Under the pieces are notes generated by a model. That model did no database searches. It was given only the letters and a program-made list of their open reading frames with translations, and was not told the DNA's origin. Source: Blastomussa wellsi (Eukaryota; Cnidaria; Anthozoa; Scleractinia; Plerogyridae). From it: DNA of 64,000 nucleotides. Position numbers and translations under genes: made by a program. Below are positions 11,401 through 21,942 of this stretch, in pieces (the stretch's first letter is position 1; each line of letters begins with the position of its first letter). The stretch lies in NCBI GenBank assembly GCA_947652115.1, contig OX393567.1, positions 24,679,899 to 24,743,898 of the forward strand, read 5' to 3'.

Positions 11401-14400
11401 TTTTCCTTTTCGCCAGAAACGCCGGATAATTGACATTGCAATGTTGGTACTGACCATCATTTTTAGCCTTGAAATGGTGATAAAGGTAATTTTCTCTTGA
11501 CATAGCTCACATTTGCCAGGCACGGCGGAGCCGGGGGGGCTGGAGGGGCTTCAGCCCTCCCCCCCCCCCCCACTTTTTACGACGATGACATTTTTTTTTT
11601 TGTTTTAGTATAAGGTTCGTATGAAGAAATAATGAAAAAAGGAAAATGTAAATACTAAATAAAAAGGAAAACGGAAACGGAAAAAGTCCGATTCCCCACA
11701 GATTATCCCCCGAGATGACGTTATTGGCAAACAAAATAATTCCGTTAACGTTAATTCAATTCATGCTCAGTAGTTATTTGAGAAAAAACGTAAAATACAT
11801 AGGGCACTAACCAGATGAAACAAGTGCTTGAATCCTACTTGCTTCATTTAGTGACGAGAATTTACAAAGCTACAACCTTGTTCAAAACGTGTCGGAAACT
11901 GTTCGTGGTTGTGTTCTTCATTACGCGCATCCTTTCCACACACCGGGAGCCTGTGTAAATAATAATTTCAACAAGCTGATTACGTCAATTATCGCCAGTA
12001 GTGAGTCTAAAGGCGCTCTGATAGTCGATATTAAAGAGTCGAAAGAAAATCGCTTGTCCCAGCGTACAACTCTCACCCGACCCCAACATCCGACAGTGTT
12101 GTTGCCGAGTTTGTCATAACGAAGACTGACTTCTCATCTCCAACCAACTGAACAGATTATGGCTCATGGTTTCGTTCTGGGCCCTGGGACCTACTTGAAG
12201 GACAGCTGGAATGTTCTAGATGGCATTCTTGTGCTCTTTTCCTGGATTGACGTTATAATAACATACAGTTCCGCCACAGCACCGGAAGTACTCGGAGCTC
12301 TCAAGGTTTTCAGGGCGTTGAGGACTCTTAGGCCATTGAGGTTAGCTAATTGCGAAGTGATTTATATTGGTCGAAGCATAACATCAAATAGCCTAAATTT
12401 TCAGCCCTCTCTCTTTAGTGGGGATTGCAGGGGGAGGTTGGGCGGATGGGGATGGGGGAGGTGACTTTCAGCCAGTCTGTGACGGCATATTAGTCGACCT
12501 AACAAGGAAGCGAGAAGGTCAGTAGAATTTGAGATCTAGTTGGTCAAAATATCGGGATGATAGATGTGTCTTGTATTTTTAAATTAATTCTATGCACATA
12601 CTGACGTGCTAACCATACATTACTTGCAGTACTTGTCTAATTGGTAAATAATTCTAACCGAAACACTTTAGATCCCTGATATTTCTAACGGTACTTTTAT
12701 CAACCAGGATGATTCGGCGAGCCCCAGGCTTGAAGTTGGTGGTTCAAACTCTACTGTTCTCACTGAAACCGATTGGAAATACTGTTCTCATTGCCGCTAT
12801 TTTCTTCTTGATGTTTGGAATACTTGGTGTTCAGGTATGTGTTTTCGTGTTTTAAATGGAAAGGATGCCGCTACTGGGTGAAGTTCTTGGATGTAGTTGG
12901 GTTCGAGAAATTTTCTGTTATACCTGGGAAGCAACAGATTCATTAAAAGTACCCAGAATGCCGCATCAGTGTATTGTAACAGATGAAATCTATTCTTTTC
13001 CTTCAGATTTTCAAGGGAACCTTTCACTACTGCGAAGGCAACAAAAACCGTGTGACCAACAAAGTCGAATGTCTGAATAGCAGTGGTCGATGGGAAAACC
13101 ACATGTACAATTTTGACAACTTACCAAAGGTAATAAAAACCATGTTATTGAAATTGGATTTAGTCTTAACTGAAATTAGTCTTCATATCGGTGGAATCGA
13201 AGAAATTTTTCATTTCACCTAAAAGTACAATGGTGTTATGCATGATGCGTTAGTGTGATCCGTTGACCACCAGGTCTTCTCACCCCTCTTCATTCAGTTT
13301 TCACCTGTGCATTGTGTTCATCTTTGATGCTGCGGGAATTAAATTCTTTTTATTTCAAAGGTTACAAGTTTGCACTTCAAAAGCGAGGCTTGGTGGTAAA
13401 ACTAACCGTTATGACATAATCAGGAATAAGGGCTATCTCCATTTAAATTGTCTTCTTTCTTCTTACTTGAATTGTTGCAGGCGTTAATATCACTGTTTGT
13501 ATTTTCCACGCGAGATGGATGGGTAGAAATAATGCAGAATGGTATTGATGCCGTTGGAATCGACAAAGAGGTACTAAAGTTGAGTTTGTCGTGCATGAAA
13601 GGCCAGTTGTAAACCAAGTTAGCTAAAGTTAGTCGGAAAAAATCACAGTCAAACCTCTTAAGCACAAATTTAATTTAAAGGATTAATTTAGTTTAATTTG
13701 ATTTAGTTTAAAGAATTCCTACTCGGCTCAACTAGTAGCAGGTAATGACGACAGCAGTACCTTGTAGCTATGGCCTCCTATTTTTTTATTTTGATGCGCT
13801 TTGTGTTATCTTTGACGCATTGTTGTTGAATTTTTGCAGCCCATAAAGAACTTCCGGGAATGGAGACTGGCGTATTTTATCCCGTTCCTTATGTTAGGAG
13901 GCTTTCTTGTGTTAAACATGATTGTGGGGGTGGTAGTGGAGAACTTTCAGCGCTGTCGAGAAAAACTAGAAGACGAAGAAACGCAGACCAGGCGAAGGAA
14001 ATTGCAGGAAAAGGCTAAAAACAAGGCCCAAGAAGGTAGTAATTAAATTGGCTACGAATACACGAAGGATATTTATTCAGGATTGTAGGATGTAAGGCTT
14101 AATCCGTCAGTCAGTAAAGTCAGTCAGTCAGTCAGTTAGTCAGTCAGTCAGTCAGTCAGTCAGTTAGTCAGTCAGTCATCCAGCCAACCAGCCATCCAGT
14201 CAGTCAGTCAGTCAGTCACTCAGTCAGGTCAATCATTCATTCAGTCAGTACGTCAGTCAGTCAGGTCATTCAGTCGGGTCAGTTTATCAGTTAGTCATCC
14301 AATCAGTCACATCAGTCAGTCACCCAGTCAAGACAGTCAGTCAGGTCCGTCAGTCAGTCACTCAGTCAGGCCAGTCATTCATCCATTCAGTCAGTCAGTC

Positions 14401-17400
14401 AGTCAGTCAGTCAATCAGTCATGTCAGTTAGTCAGTCAGTTAGCCAGTCAGTCAGTCAATCAGGTCAGTCATACAGTCAGTCATTCAGTTAGTCAGTCAT
14501 TCAAGTCAGTCAGTCACCCAGTCAAGACAGTCAGTCAGGTCAACCAGTCAGTCAGGTCCGTCAGTCAGTCACTCAGTCAGGTCAGTCATTCATCCATTCA
14601 CTCAGTCAGTCAGCCAGTCAGTCATGCTAGTTAGTCAGTCCGTTAGCCAGTCAGTCAGTCAATCAGGTCAGTCATACAGTCAGTCAGTTAGTCAGTCAGT
14701 CATTGCAGTAGGTAAGTCAGTCACTCAGGTCAGCCAGTCAGTAAGGTCCGTCAGTCAGTCACTCAGTCAGGTCATTCAGTCCGGTCAGTCAGTCAGTCAG
14801 TCAGGTCATTCAGTCCGGTCAGTCAGTCAGTCAGTCAGGTCATTCAGTCCGGTCAGTCAGTCAGTCCAGTCAGTCAGTCAGTCAGTCAGGTCATTCAGTC
14901 CGGTCAGTCAGTCAGTCCGTCATCAGTCAGGTCAGTCAGTCACTCAGTCAAGTCAGTCAGTCAGGTCTGTCAGTCAGTCACTAAATTAGTCAGTCACTCA
15001 GTCGGTCATTCATTCATTCATTCATTCATTCATTTAGTCAGTCAGTCAGTGCAGTCAGTCCGTCAATCTGGTCAGTCATACAGTCAGTTAGTCAGTCAGT
15101 CAGTCAGGTCAGTAAGTCAGTCAGTTAGTCAGTCAATCAGTCGGTCGGTCGGTCGGTCGGTCAGTCAGTCAGTCAGTCAGTCGGTCAGTCGGTCGGTCGG
15201 TCGGTCGGTCAGTCGGTTAGTTAGTCAGTCAGTCAGTCAGGTCAGTGAGTCAGTCGGTCAGTGAGTCAGTGAGTCAGTCAGTCAGTCAGTCAGTCAGTCA
15301 AGTCAGTCAGTCAAGTCAGTCAGTCAGTCAGTCAAGTCAGTTGCTATTCTGTCTTGTTGTCCCTTTATTTTCTCACTAAAATAGCTGCTGAGGAACATTT
15401 TCTTTACTACTCTCTTTTAGAAGTAGATCGCACATATTACGAAAGCTACAGCTCTTGTCGACGAAGCATTCACGACATGTGCCTTCATGTGTATTGGGAC
15501 GTGACCATTGCCATGGTGATCTGTCTAAATGTACTCTGCATGTCATTAGAACACTACAAGATGTCCCAGGTAATAACAAAACATGATTTCCAAACACTGA
15601 TTCCCAAAATAAGAGTATCACTACTTATTCTATGATCTTACTGGCTGCATACATTAGAGAAAGTTTCGTTTAAAGCAATTTGGAGAATTTAGGGACAATA
15701 TTGCCCAGATTATGATTGCCTTTATTCTCGTAACGCATTCGAGGTTTCCTATAAACACGAGGGTACATGACGCAGAGACACGTCGCAGTGACATATAGCA
15801 GCGACGAAATCGTGTGTTGTTCACACGAGGTGACATCACATTTTCTTCTTGCGACACGTCCCCCGTAGTTCAACCAGTTGAACTCCATGGAACCGCAGGG
15901 ACAAAATTGCCGCAAAACGCGTGTTGCACGGGCTCAACATTATCAGAACACACTGGGGGACATGAGGCCGCTACATGTACGTATTGTGTCCCCACTACAC
16001 GTCGCTACTACACGTTCTCTTCGTTTGAACAGCGCATGATTGTGCCCCTGCTTCATGTCCCCTCGTGTGTAGGCCTCTTTAAACAACTCTGAGGCATGAG
16101 TCCAGAGCCAATGGGATGTTAATACAAGGTACGTCTGAGTATGTATTTTACTGATTTAATCACGGTTTGCCTGTATGTACATTAATACCTTAATAGAACT
16201 CAACTTTAAAATTTGGTTGTGGCGCTAACGCGGCTTGCGGTTAGTTTCACTCTAGTATGCTTGCATTGTAAATTTGTAACGGAAACATTATCTTATTTCG
16301 GCTCATGATTAATCGACACATAAATACTTTAATCTTCTGTTCCTTTTAATAATCAATCTAGATGAATGCATCTGAAGAAAATATACTAATATATAGAACA
16401 ATTCGAATAATTTACTCTGCATTATTCGATCCGGGGAATTCCATGCAGCATGCAGATGACGTAACCGTTTAAGATCTTCAGATTCTTTTATGACTGGTCT
16501 GGAGGGGGGGGGGGCGATTTTTTCACTGGGAAAATAGGCTGGGAAAATGGGTTTGGGTAACATGTCAAGCCGTCTAAGGAATTCTATTTACGTTGCAGAC
16601 TTTTGTAATATTCGTGGAAACTGCGAATTATTTCTTTACTGGCGTCTTTGTCCTGGAGGTGATATTCAAGTTTATTGCCTTTGGATTTGTGCGATATTTT
16701 AAAGATAGGTAAGATGCCTATCATATTTGTGACTGACGTAAAGCACATGAAATAATTTGCGGGGGTCACGGGTTCGAATCCCGTTGAAGCCCTGATTTTT
16801 TCGATTCAGGCTACTTTATTCCAATTGGAAATTGGAATTGAAATTCACTGCGATAATCATTTTTCACTTCGGCCATATTTGTGACTGAGGGCAAGTATGA
16901 AGAACATTTCTACTTTCGGTCAATTTAAAGAAAACTATTGAAAAGCCATTATACCGGCTTTTCCGTATTTGGTTAGGTGATTTGTCACGTTTGTATAACT
17001 ACTTGTAACTTGTGTAACTACTTGTATAATGTGCGTTTCCAATTCCCCTGATTTCATGTTTTGGTGAGGTTAGACAGCATAGATTGGGAAACAATTTTAA
17101 ATCGGTATAGTGTAGACAAAAAACATTTTATCCGACTTAGTTTGAGCTACCACCATTCGCAATTTATTTTTATAAATTGTGATTTATATTAATCTACAGG
17201 TGGAATATTGTAGACCTGGTGATCGTAATTCTTTCCTTGGCCGGGATTCTCGTCGAGTCTCTGAGCTCCAAACGAGAACTGCTGATCAACCCCTCAGTTG
17301 CACGATCAATGAGAGTGTTACGGATAATCCGAGGTATGCAATAGTTTCGAAAGGTTTCCAGATTATTCCTGACCGTTTATACATTCTTTGGTGTTGCCCC

Positions 17401-19532
17401 AGCTTAGAGGGGCCGCTTAAATGCTCTATAAAGGCACATAATCCTTGACTTTTCTTTTTATTTCATTTGGTTACATTTTTAGTGTTGAAGCTTGTGAAAC
17501 TAGCTAAAGGAGTCCGTTCGCTATTGGACACTTTGTTTGAAGCTCTTCCTCAGGTCTGTTGGGTCACTTTATTGATATTATTAGGTGGACAGAAATAATC
17601 GGGAGTGAGGGGGCTGGGGAGCTGTGTTTGTTGGGAGGGGAGGGGCCAGAATGTCCGCGGCTCAGGAATCTTAGCTAGCTGGGTTAATGCAGCTTGCACT
17701 GACAGGACTCTTATAGTACAATCATTACTCATTTAATTGAAATTCGTCAGTCATGTGAAATGTTTTACACTTGTCTTAGCCTCCGTTTAAAACGGAGGCA
17801 AAGAGATCATCTGGAAATGGCTATTATCTTTGAAAGGATCTGAAATGCCATCCAGCCAAGTGCCCCAATAAAGATTGATTTGAGCTACATTTATTACGCG
17901 ATACTGCACCACCTAAGTGGATTCTCTCAACGTATTTAAGCATCAGTTCACGAATACCGTGGGCACACTTGGTGTGATATGCCAGTGTGGGTATTAGCCC
18001 GGTTTAGACTACAACTAACAACGTAAGTACTAAGTAAGTAGCTTTATTTGACTGTCAAATACTTCTAGCGTTATAATGACGCTAATTGGGGACACTATAT
18101 TAAGAAGTGAATTTGAAAGAAAGGACAAACATTTCACATGCCTCCCGAGAGAAAAAAATATGCAAGTTTTGAACAACTAAACGTTTTAAGCCAAGAGGGG
18201 ATAGAATTCTCCACTCTTCTCTAATTCTCGCTAATTAACCCCAGCGTTTAAACCAAATAATGTTTCACGTTATTTCGTATTTTTTTTAGGTTGCAAACCT
18301 TGGATTGCTGTTCCTGTTGCTATTTTTTATCTATTCATGTCTGGGTATCCAATTATTTGGAACACTTGGTGAGTTCACTTCGCGAGGGATTGATAAGTTC
18401 ATTATAACAAAATTGTTAACGTTCCCATTGTTAACCGAATATGACTACGTTTCAAGGACAAATAAGTCAGTAACCAAAATGAAAAAATAGAAAAAACTGT
18501 GGGTACAGATATTAACAATTCTTTGCCTGTTCGTTGGACTTCAGTCAGTATTGTTCCTTACGGTTCGCACGACTCAACGATGTTTTAAGCGTTTCCTTTG
18601 TTTGTTTTTCAGAGTGTTCTCCTTCTAAACCCTGCCAGGGATTGGGTTCGCATGCGCACTTCAGGGATTTTGGAACTGCCATGTTGACTTTGTTTCGGAT
18701 AGCAACTGGAGATAACTGGAATGGAATATTAGAAGTAAGAATATAGGCGATAGTGTAATTTTATATGATAGTGGGCCATTTTGTTTCAGAAAAAAAAATA
18801 AATTGCGTTCTCAATTTTCCGTTGAAGTGTAAATAAAGCGTTTTGGATAATGGAAAAATATGAAAAATATATTTTCTTAAATCTAATATAACGCCATTCT
18901 ATTTTTCCCAGGACACACTACGCTCGGAATGCTCCAAAGCAGCTGAGTGCGAAAAATACTGCTGCGTCAGCAAATACACTGCACCGCTGTTCTTCGTTAC
19001 GTTTGTACTGGCGGCGCAGTTTGTGCTCGTCAATGTTGTCATCGCTGTTCTCATGAAGCATTTGAAAGAATCTAAAGAAAAAATTGCAGCAAATATGGCC
19101 GCCAAAGATTTGGAGAAGAAGCTGAAACTGCTGACTATATCGGCGAAGAATTTTATTCGAGCGAAAGCCAAGAAAAGTGAGCCGTCTATCAACAGAAGAC
19201 AGTCCATTGTGCAACTTGGTTTGGGAGGAATCGAGCTAGCTCAGTTGAAAGATTGCGCTCCAGAAAAAATGGTTGGCAAAACTTTCTGCGCTGAGTTTTC
19301 CAGAGCTGATGCAATCTTTCAAGAATTCCTGCGACTAAATGCAAATCTGCAAAAAGTGAAGATGACCATCGTACGAACTGCGTCACACAACGTTCAGGTC
19401 ACGCCGGTTGATGTAGCACCTTCCACGCGCCCAAGACGCAATACTATTTGCGGACTAAGGGACCTACACAGAAACAAATCACAATTAAGTAATTTCACTG
19501 TGTACAAATCAGGAGCTAAGCTGAACCTCTAG
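2550..19532 (+). CDS. Cav3: T-type (Cav3) voltage-gated calcium channel alpha-1 subunit, 5'-partial, 25 exons seen
   Basis: Pore-forming subunit of a low-voltage-activated plasma-membrane Ca2+ channel. Exons: 2550-2792, 3342-3436, 4072-4246, 4790-5069, 5339-5431, 5678-6949, 7602-7753, 7889-8186, 8773-8931, 9765-10388, 10499-10575, 10892-11015, 11417-11485, 12156-12340, 12708-12834, 13007-13129, 13481-13570, 13840-14035, 15421-15569, 16599-16708, 17200-17333, 17483-17553, 18290-18368, 18613-18734, 18912-19532. All phases join without a stop (5668 nt, about 1888 residues). Four six-helix domains are present, each with an Arg/Lys-ladder S4. Pore residues are Glu (5351-5353), Glu (8785-8787), Asp (13514-13516) and Asp (18711-18713), the EEDD filter typical of T-type channels. 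There is no beta-subunit-binding AID motif in the I-II loop and no C-terminal IQ motif, also as in Cav3. The N-terminus is outside the window. The protein is shorter than vertebrate Cav3.1 because the II-III loop and C-tail are compact. Cav3 subtype orthology was not resolved. Confidence 0.95.
5678..6949 (+). CDS. Cav3: Cav3 exon: domain I S6, I-II loop, domain II S1
   Basis: A single 424-codon exon. It opens with the rest of S6 ([13 protein letters not shown]), holds the whole cytoplasmic I-II loop and closes in domain II S1 ([15 protein letters not shown]). The loop starts with the proximal segment that forms the gating brake in other Cav3 channels. It then has a His-rich run at 5867-5920 (about residues 64-81 of the exon), which recalls the poly-His tract in vertebrate Cav3.1/3.2. 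No AID beta-binding motif is visible. The rest of the loop is Ser/Thr/Lys-rich and probably disordered. The acceptor is tttctag; the donor is GTAAGA after codon CAG (phase 0). Confidence 0.93.
7602..8931 (+). CDS. Cav3: Cav3 domain II exons (end of S1 to S6)
   Basis: Exons 7602-7753 (S2-S3, [10 protein letters not shown] to DGIIVIV), 7889-8186 (S3-S5, with the S4 ladder [17 protein letters not shown] and a short extracellular turret without cysteine) and 8773-8931 (P-loop ILTQENW, then S6 with [13 protein letters not shown]). The last exon ends phase 0 after TNSG, with donor GTATGT at 8932. The domain II pore residue is Glu (8785-8787). Confidence 0.93.
9765..10575 (+). CDS. Cav3: Cav3 II-III loop exons
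   Basis: Exon 9765-10388 (208 codons) encodes most of the II-III cytoplasmic loop: Ser/Arg/Glu-rich and low-complexity. Exon 10499-10575 ends the loop with a segment ([14 protein letters not shown]) matching the WSxYIFPPxxRFR block just before domain III in Cav3. The first exon's start is the least certain boundary of the gene. The strong-looking acceptor at 9834-9835 would put the phase-0 junction into a stop after four codons. The acceptor at 9763-9764 keeps the frame open and was chosen. An extra small exon between 8932 and 9764 cannot be excluded. The second exon has an excellent pyrimidine tract ending in gaag and fits phase 0 to phase 2. Confidence 0.78.
10892..14035 (+). CDS. Cav3: Cav3 domain III exons
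   Basis: Exons 10892-11015 (S1), 11417-11485 (S2), 12156-12340 (S2-S4, with the [11 protein letters not shown] ladder; weaker donor GTTAGC), 12708-12834 (S4-S5 linker [13 protein letters not shown] and S5), 13007-13129 (Cys-containing turret, ending YNFDNLPK), 13481-13570 (P-loop STRDGW, Asp at 13514-13516) and 13840-14035 (S6, [15 protein letters not shown], then a charged Glu/Arg/Lys III-IV linker). The exon-14 end RPLR and the exon-15 start RMIRRAPG join by AG|G, giving the RPLRxIxRAPGLK block characteristic of Cav3 domain III. Confidence 0.93.
14104..15343. repeat. GTCA tetranucleotide satellite
   Basis: About 1.24 kb of (GTCA)n with variants (GTTA, GTCG, ATTC) and GGTCA phase slips, in the Cav3 intron between 14035 and 15421. 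Its open frames translate to Ser-Gln-Ser-Val repeats, but this follows from the 4-bp period; splicing from 14035 to 15421 removes it. Confidence 0.95.
15421..18734 (+). CDS. Cav3: Cav3 domain IV exons (S1 to pore)
   Basis: Exons 15421-15569 (III-IV linker end and S1, [12 protein letters not shown]), 16599-16708 (S2-S3, [11 protein letters not shown]), 17200-17333 (S3-S4, [13 protein letters not shown], then RVLRIIR), 17483-17553 (S4 end, [15 protein letters not shown], ending ALPQ), 18290-18368 (S5, GIQLFGTL) and 18613-18734 (turret and pore, ending [10 protein letters not shown]). The domain IV filter Asp is at 18711-18713. The Cav3-typical Cys-x5-Cys-x-G-L-G turret is present ([11 protein letters not shown]). 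All donors are GT. Confidence 0.93.
16758..16800 (+). mobile_element. tRNA-like / SINE 3' fragment
   Basis: A perfect pol III B-box GGTTCGAATCC (16771-16781) sits within a T-arm-like hairpin (ACGGG...CCCGT), followed by GTTGAAGCC and a T run. No D-arm or A-box is recognisable upstream, so this is a truncated tRNA-derived SINE or tRNA relic rather than a working tRNA. It lies in a Cav3 intron. Confidence 0.5.
18912..19532 (+). CDS. Cav3: Cav3 terminal exon: domain IV S6 and short C-tail
   Basis: 206 codons and a TAG stop at 19530-19532. It starts with a Cys-rich pre-S6 loop, continues through S6 ([15 protein letters not shown], a near-universal Cav3 S6/C-tail junction) and ends in a basic, probably partly helical cytoplasmic tail of about 160 residues. 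No EF-hand/IQ calmodulin module is apparent. The tail is much shorter than in vertebrate Cav3 proteins. Confidence 0.93.
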   Translation, partial: DTLRSECSKAAECEKYCCVSKYTAPLFFVTFVLAAQFVLVNVVIAVLMKHLKESKEKIAANMAAKDLEKKLKLLTISAKNFIRAKAKKSEPSINRRQSIVQLGLGGIELAQLKDCAPEKMVGKTFCAEFSRADAIFQEFLRLNANLQKVKMTIVRTASHNVQVTPVDVAPSTRPRRNTICGLRDLHRNKSQLSNFTVYKSGAKLNL

Positions 19533-19570
19533 GGTGGAATATGTATAAATTAGACATTTCGGAAGAATCA

Positions 19571-19576
19571 AATAAA
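19571..19576 (+). terminator. Probable poly(A) signal of the Cav3 gene
   Basis: A canonical AATAAA lies about 40 bases after the Cav3 stop codon, in the expected orientation. No RNA evidence is available, so a longer 3' UTR is possible. Confidence 0.55.
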
Positions 19577-19857
19577 GAGAATATTGCAGATATCATTGAT
19601 ATAAGATGTTTAAATTGGACACTGCCAGAACTGACACAAGGAAAGGAATGGCAACTTGCTAGTTTTTTACCATTAAGGAGTTAATGCAGAAAATTTTTAC
19701 AGGTATATTTTTAGATAAATGACATTGATATTAAGTTACTTATAAAGACCTGTAACATAAATTAGCACAAGGTATAAGTTTATTAAAAAAGATGTAAATT
19801 TATCGTGCTTTCTATGAGAGGGTGGATTGTGCAGGATCAATGAATGGATAAAAACTA

Positions 19858-20045
19858 GGACACATTGCTCGTGGCGTTTCGTTGAGTGCGCTGACGGGGA
19901 AAGCATTTTGTTGCGGACGCAAATGTTTCTCAAAAAAATCAGAAACATTCTTTGCGACGTATCGGACACAAATTTTGCACTCGCTACAATATTGTGCACG
20001 AGGGTGGGCAAATAGGGACCCATTTGTGTCCGAAACAATGTGTCC
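19858..20045. mobile_element. Small inverted-repeat element (MITE-like)
   Basis: About 188 bp bounded by GGACACATTG at the left and its reverse complement CAATGTGTCC at the right. It has further internal pairing around TTTGTGTCCG / CGGACACAAA. No target-site duplication was assigned. Confidence 0.5.
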
Positions 20046-21942
20046 ACGTTTGCCATGGCCTTTATAGTTTTGATTTGTGATTTCGGTAATCTTGCGCGCG
20101 CTCCCGCCTATGTGCAGCCAATTCGATTAAGAGTTTAGCTGTCTAATTTTCGGTCCCTGGGCACCTAAAATTTTAAATTTCAACTTCACCCCGGGATGAA
20201 CACTCTTGTAATCGCAAACGCTTCTTTAAGAAGATGTATTCTGGAAGCATTGATTCTCAGCACTTCTAATCGGGCTGAAATTCACCATGTAATCAGGCCC
20301 TGAGTCAAGATAAAATCAGATTGACAACCCAGTTTAGTTTATTGTTCTGTGCACGTTAAAGCCATTTGGCGCCACACCCTACACTTGAGTACTCCAGGAC
20401 ACGCGCCAGCATAACCTTTGCCATTTTTTTCTAAATTCCCATTTTTTTATTTTGGTAAATATTTGTGGTTATTTAATGAAAAAAGATGCTGGTTGAATTG
20501 ATCTTTAAGTCCCAACAGTTTAAAATGACGGCCTGATCTCAGGCTCCAGTGTGTACTTCGAGCTCTTCCAGTGAAGCAAGAAACAGACCGCGTCGCCCAG
20601 TACAACGAATATTTTCAATTTTTTTATTTTCGTTTTGAGAGGCAGGGGTCGTTGTGACTAGCTAGTTATCATAAGCTATCTACCATTCCCGTTTGTCAGT
20701 TTATCTATCGATCTGTTGCGGTTCGTTTTCCACTGTTTCCAGTTTAACTTACCAGATATCTTGCCACTCAACAGCTAGCCAACATCATAATAAAAATAGT
20801 TTGATTCAAATATTTATTTAAGGGTATTCCATGCCAAGAAAGAGAAAATTGCAAAACAGCTGTTTTTAGTTTGTTACGACTAGCTATCGCATGGTCTCTA
20901 CCTTCCTTCAGTTATCGATCTTTCACAGTTCGTTCTTTAGTTTTTCTAAAGGACGGTTTCGTCGTCCCCTAGCGATCGCTTCGCTCGTGTCTCTCGGTCG
21001 CTCTCGCAGACGACTTTTGGCAAGTCTATTTGCTCTTGCCAGAGGCCTAACAATTAGTCAACAGCACAATAAGGATATTTTTCGTTTCAGTCAAATGCTT
21101 AAACGAATTCTGGTGAAAGAGAAGAATGTTATCAGGTTATTTTGGTTGCCTAGCGGTCTTAATTTACTTTACTTTCAAGACTATAAATAATTAGTCGGCC
21201 ATCATAGAAGTACACGTTTTCAAAGCGCTCTAAAAACGCACATTTTATTGAGACGAACCGGACTAGACCCAGTCCTAGACCGAGGCGTAGACCGTAAAAA
21301 GAGGAACTGTTTATACGGGGGCTTTGCAGCACATTAAATATATGTATGGTAGAAAACGATCCGAAACGTATAAAAATACAGTCGCATTACGAATTTGAAT
21401 AATTTTTGCTTCTAAAATTTAATTTGGCTTACCTGGCGACAAACACCTGTTAATTAAAATCATTAATTGCCATAGCAACTTAAAAAAGCGAAAGGAAATA
21501 TTATTTGAAATAGTACGTAATTAAAATTATCAAGACGTTCAAAAGGCAAACGCCGAGGAAGCAACCTTTAAAGATAACAAAAGCAAAGTCAAGATGTCTT
21601 TTAAGAAGAAGAAGAAGAATCGCTGAAAGCTTTTAAAAACTCGACGAAATGGAGATTTCCTTGCATTGAAATCATTTGAAAGAGAGGTTGAGGGCAATTA
21701 ACGTTTCAAACTCTTTCAGCAATTAACGTTGGTGAGATGCTTAAATCCTGTAAATCGGCCTATTTAATGTTTTGTCTTCATAATGCCAGCGAGTCGGCCT
21801 TTTAAGTCTTGAAATTGGTCGTGAATATCTGCAACGCTGGCTCCAGTTTTCATTCTTGGAAATACGGGTACCCTCTTTCTGTCTTCACTCGGAGTCATTG
21901 TTGCACAGAAATCTAACGGTTGATATGTTCATTATCTGAAGC

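Larger units (their letters stand above)
19533..21942. other. Intergenic, Cav3 3' UTR to hypothetical gene
   Basis: AT-rich DNA with no convincing exon. It holds the Cav3 poly(A) signal and an inverted-repeat element at 19858-20045. Short ORFs such as 20891-21190 have no domain or conserved look and are dismissed. Confidence 0.5.

Noticed and set aside
14624..15264. ORFs encoding Ser-Gln-Ser-Val repeats
   Set aside because: They are the translation of the intronic GTCA satellite and lie between spliced Cav3 exons.
20891..21190. 99-codon ORF downstream of Cav3
   Set aside because: No domain, no signal of selection, and composition like the surrounding DNA.
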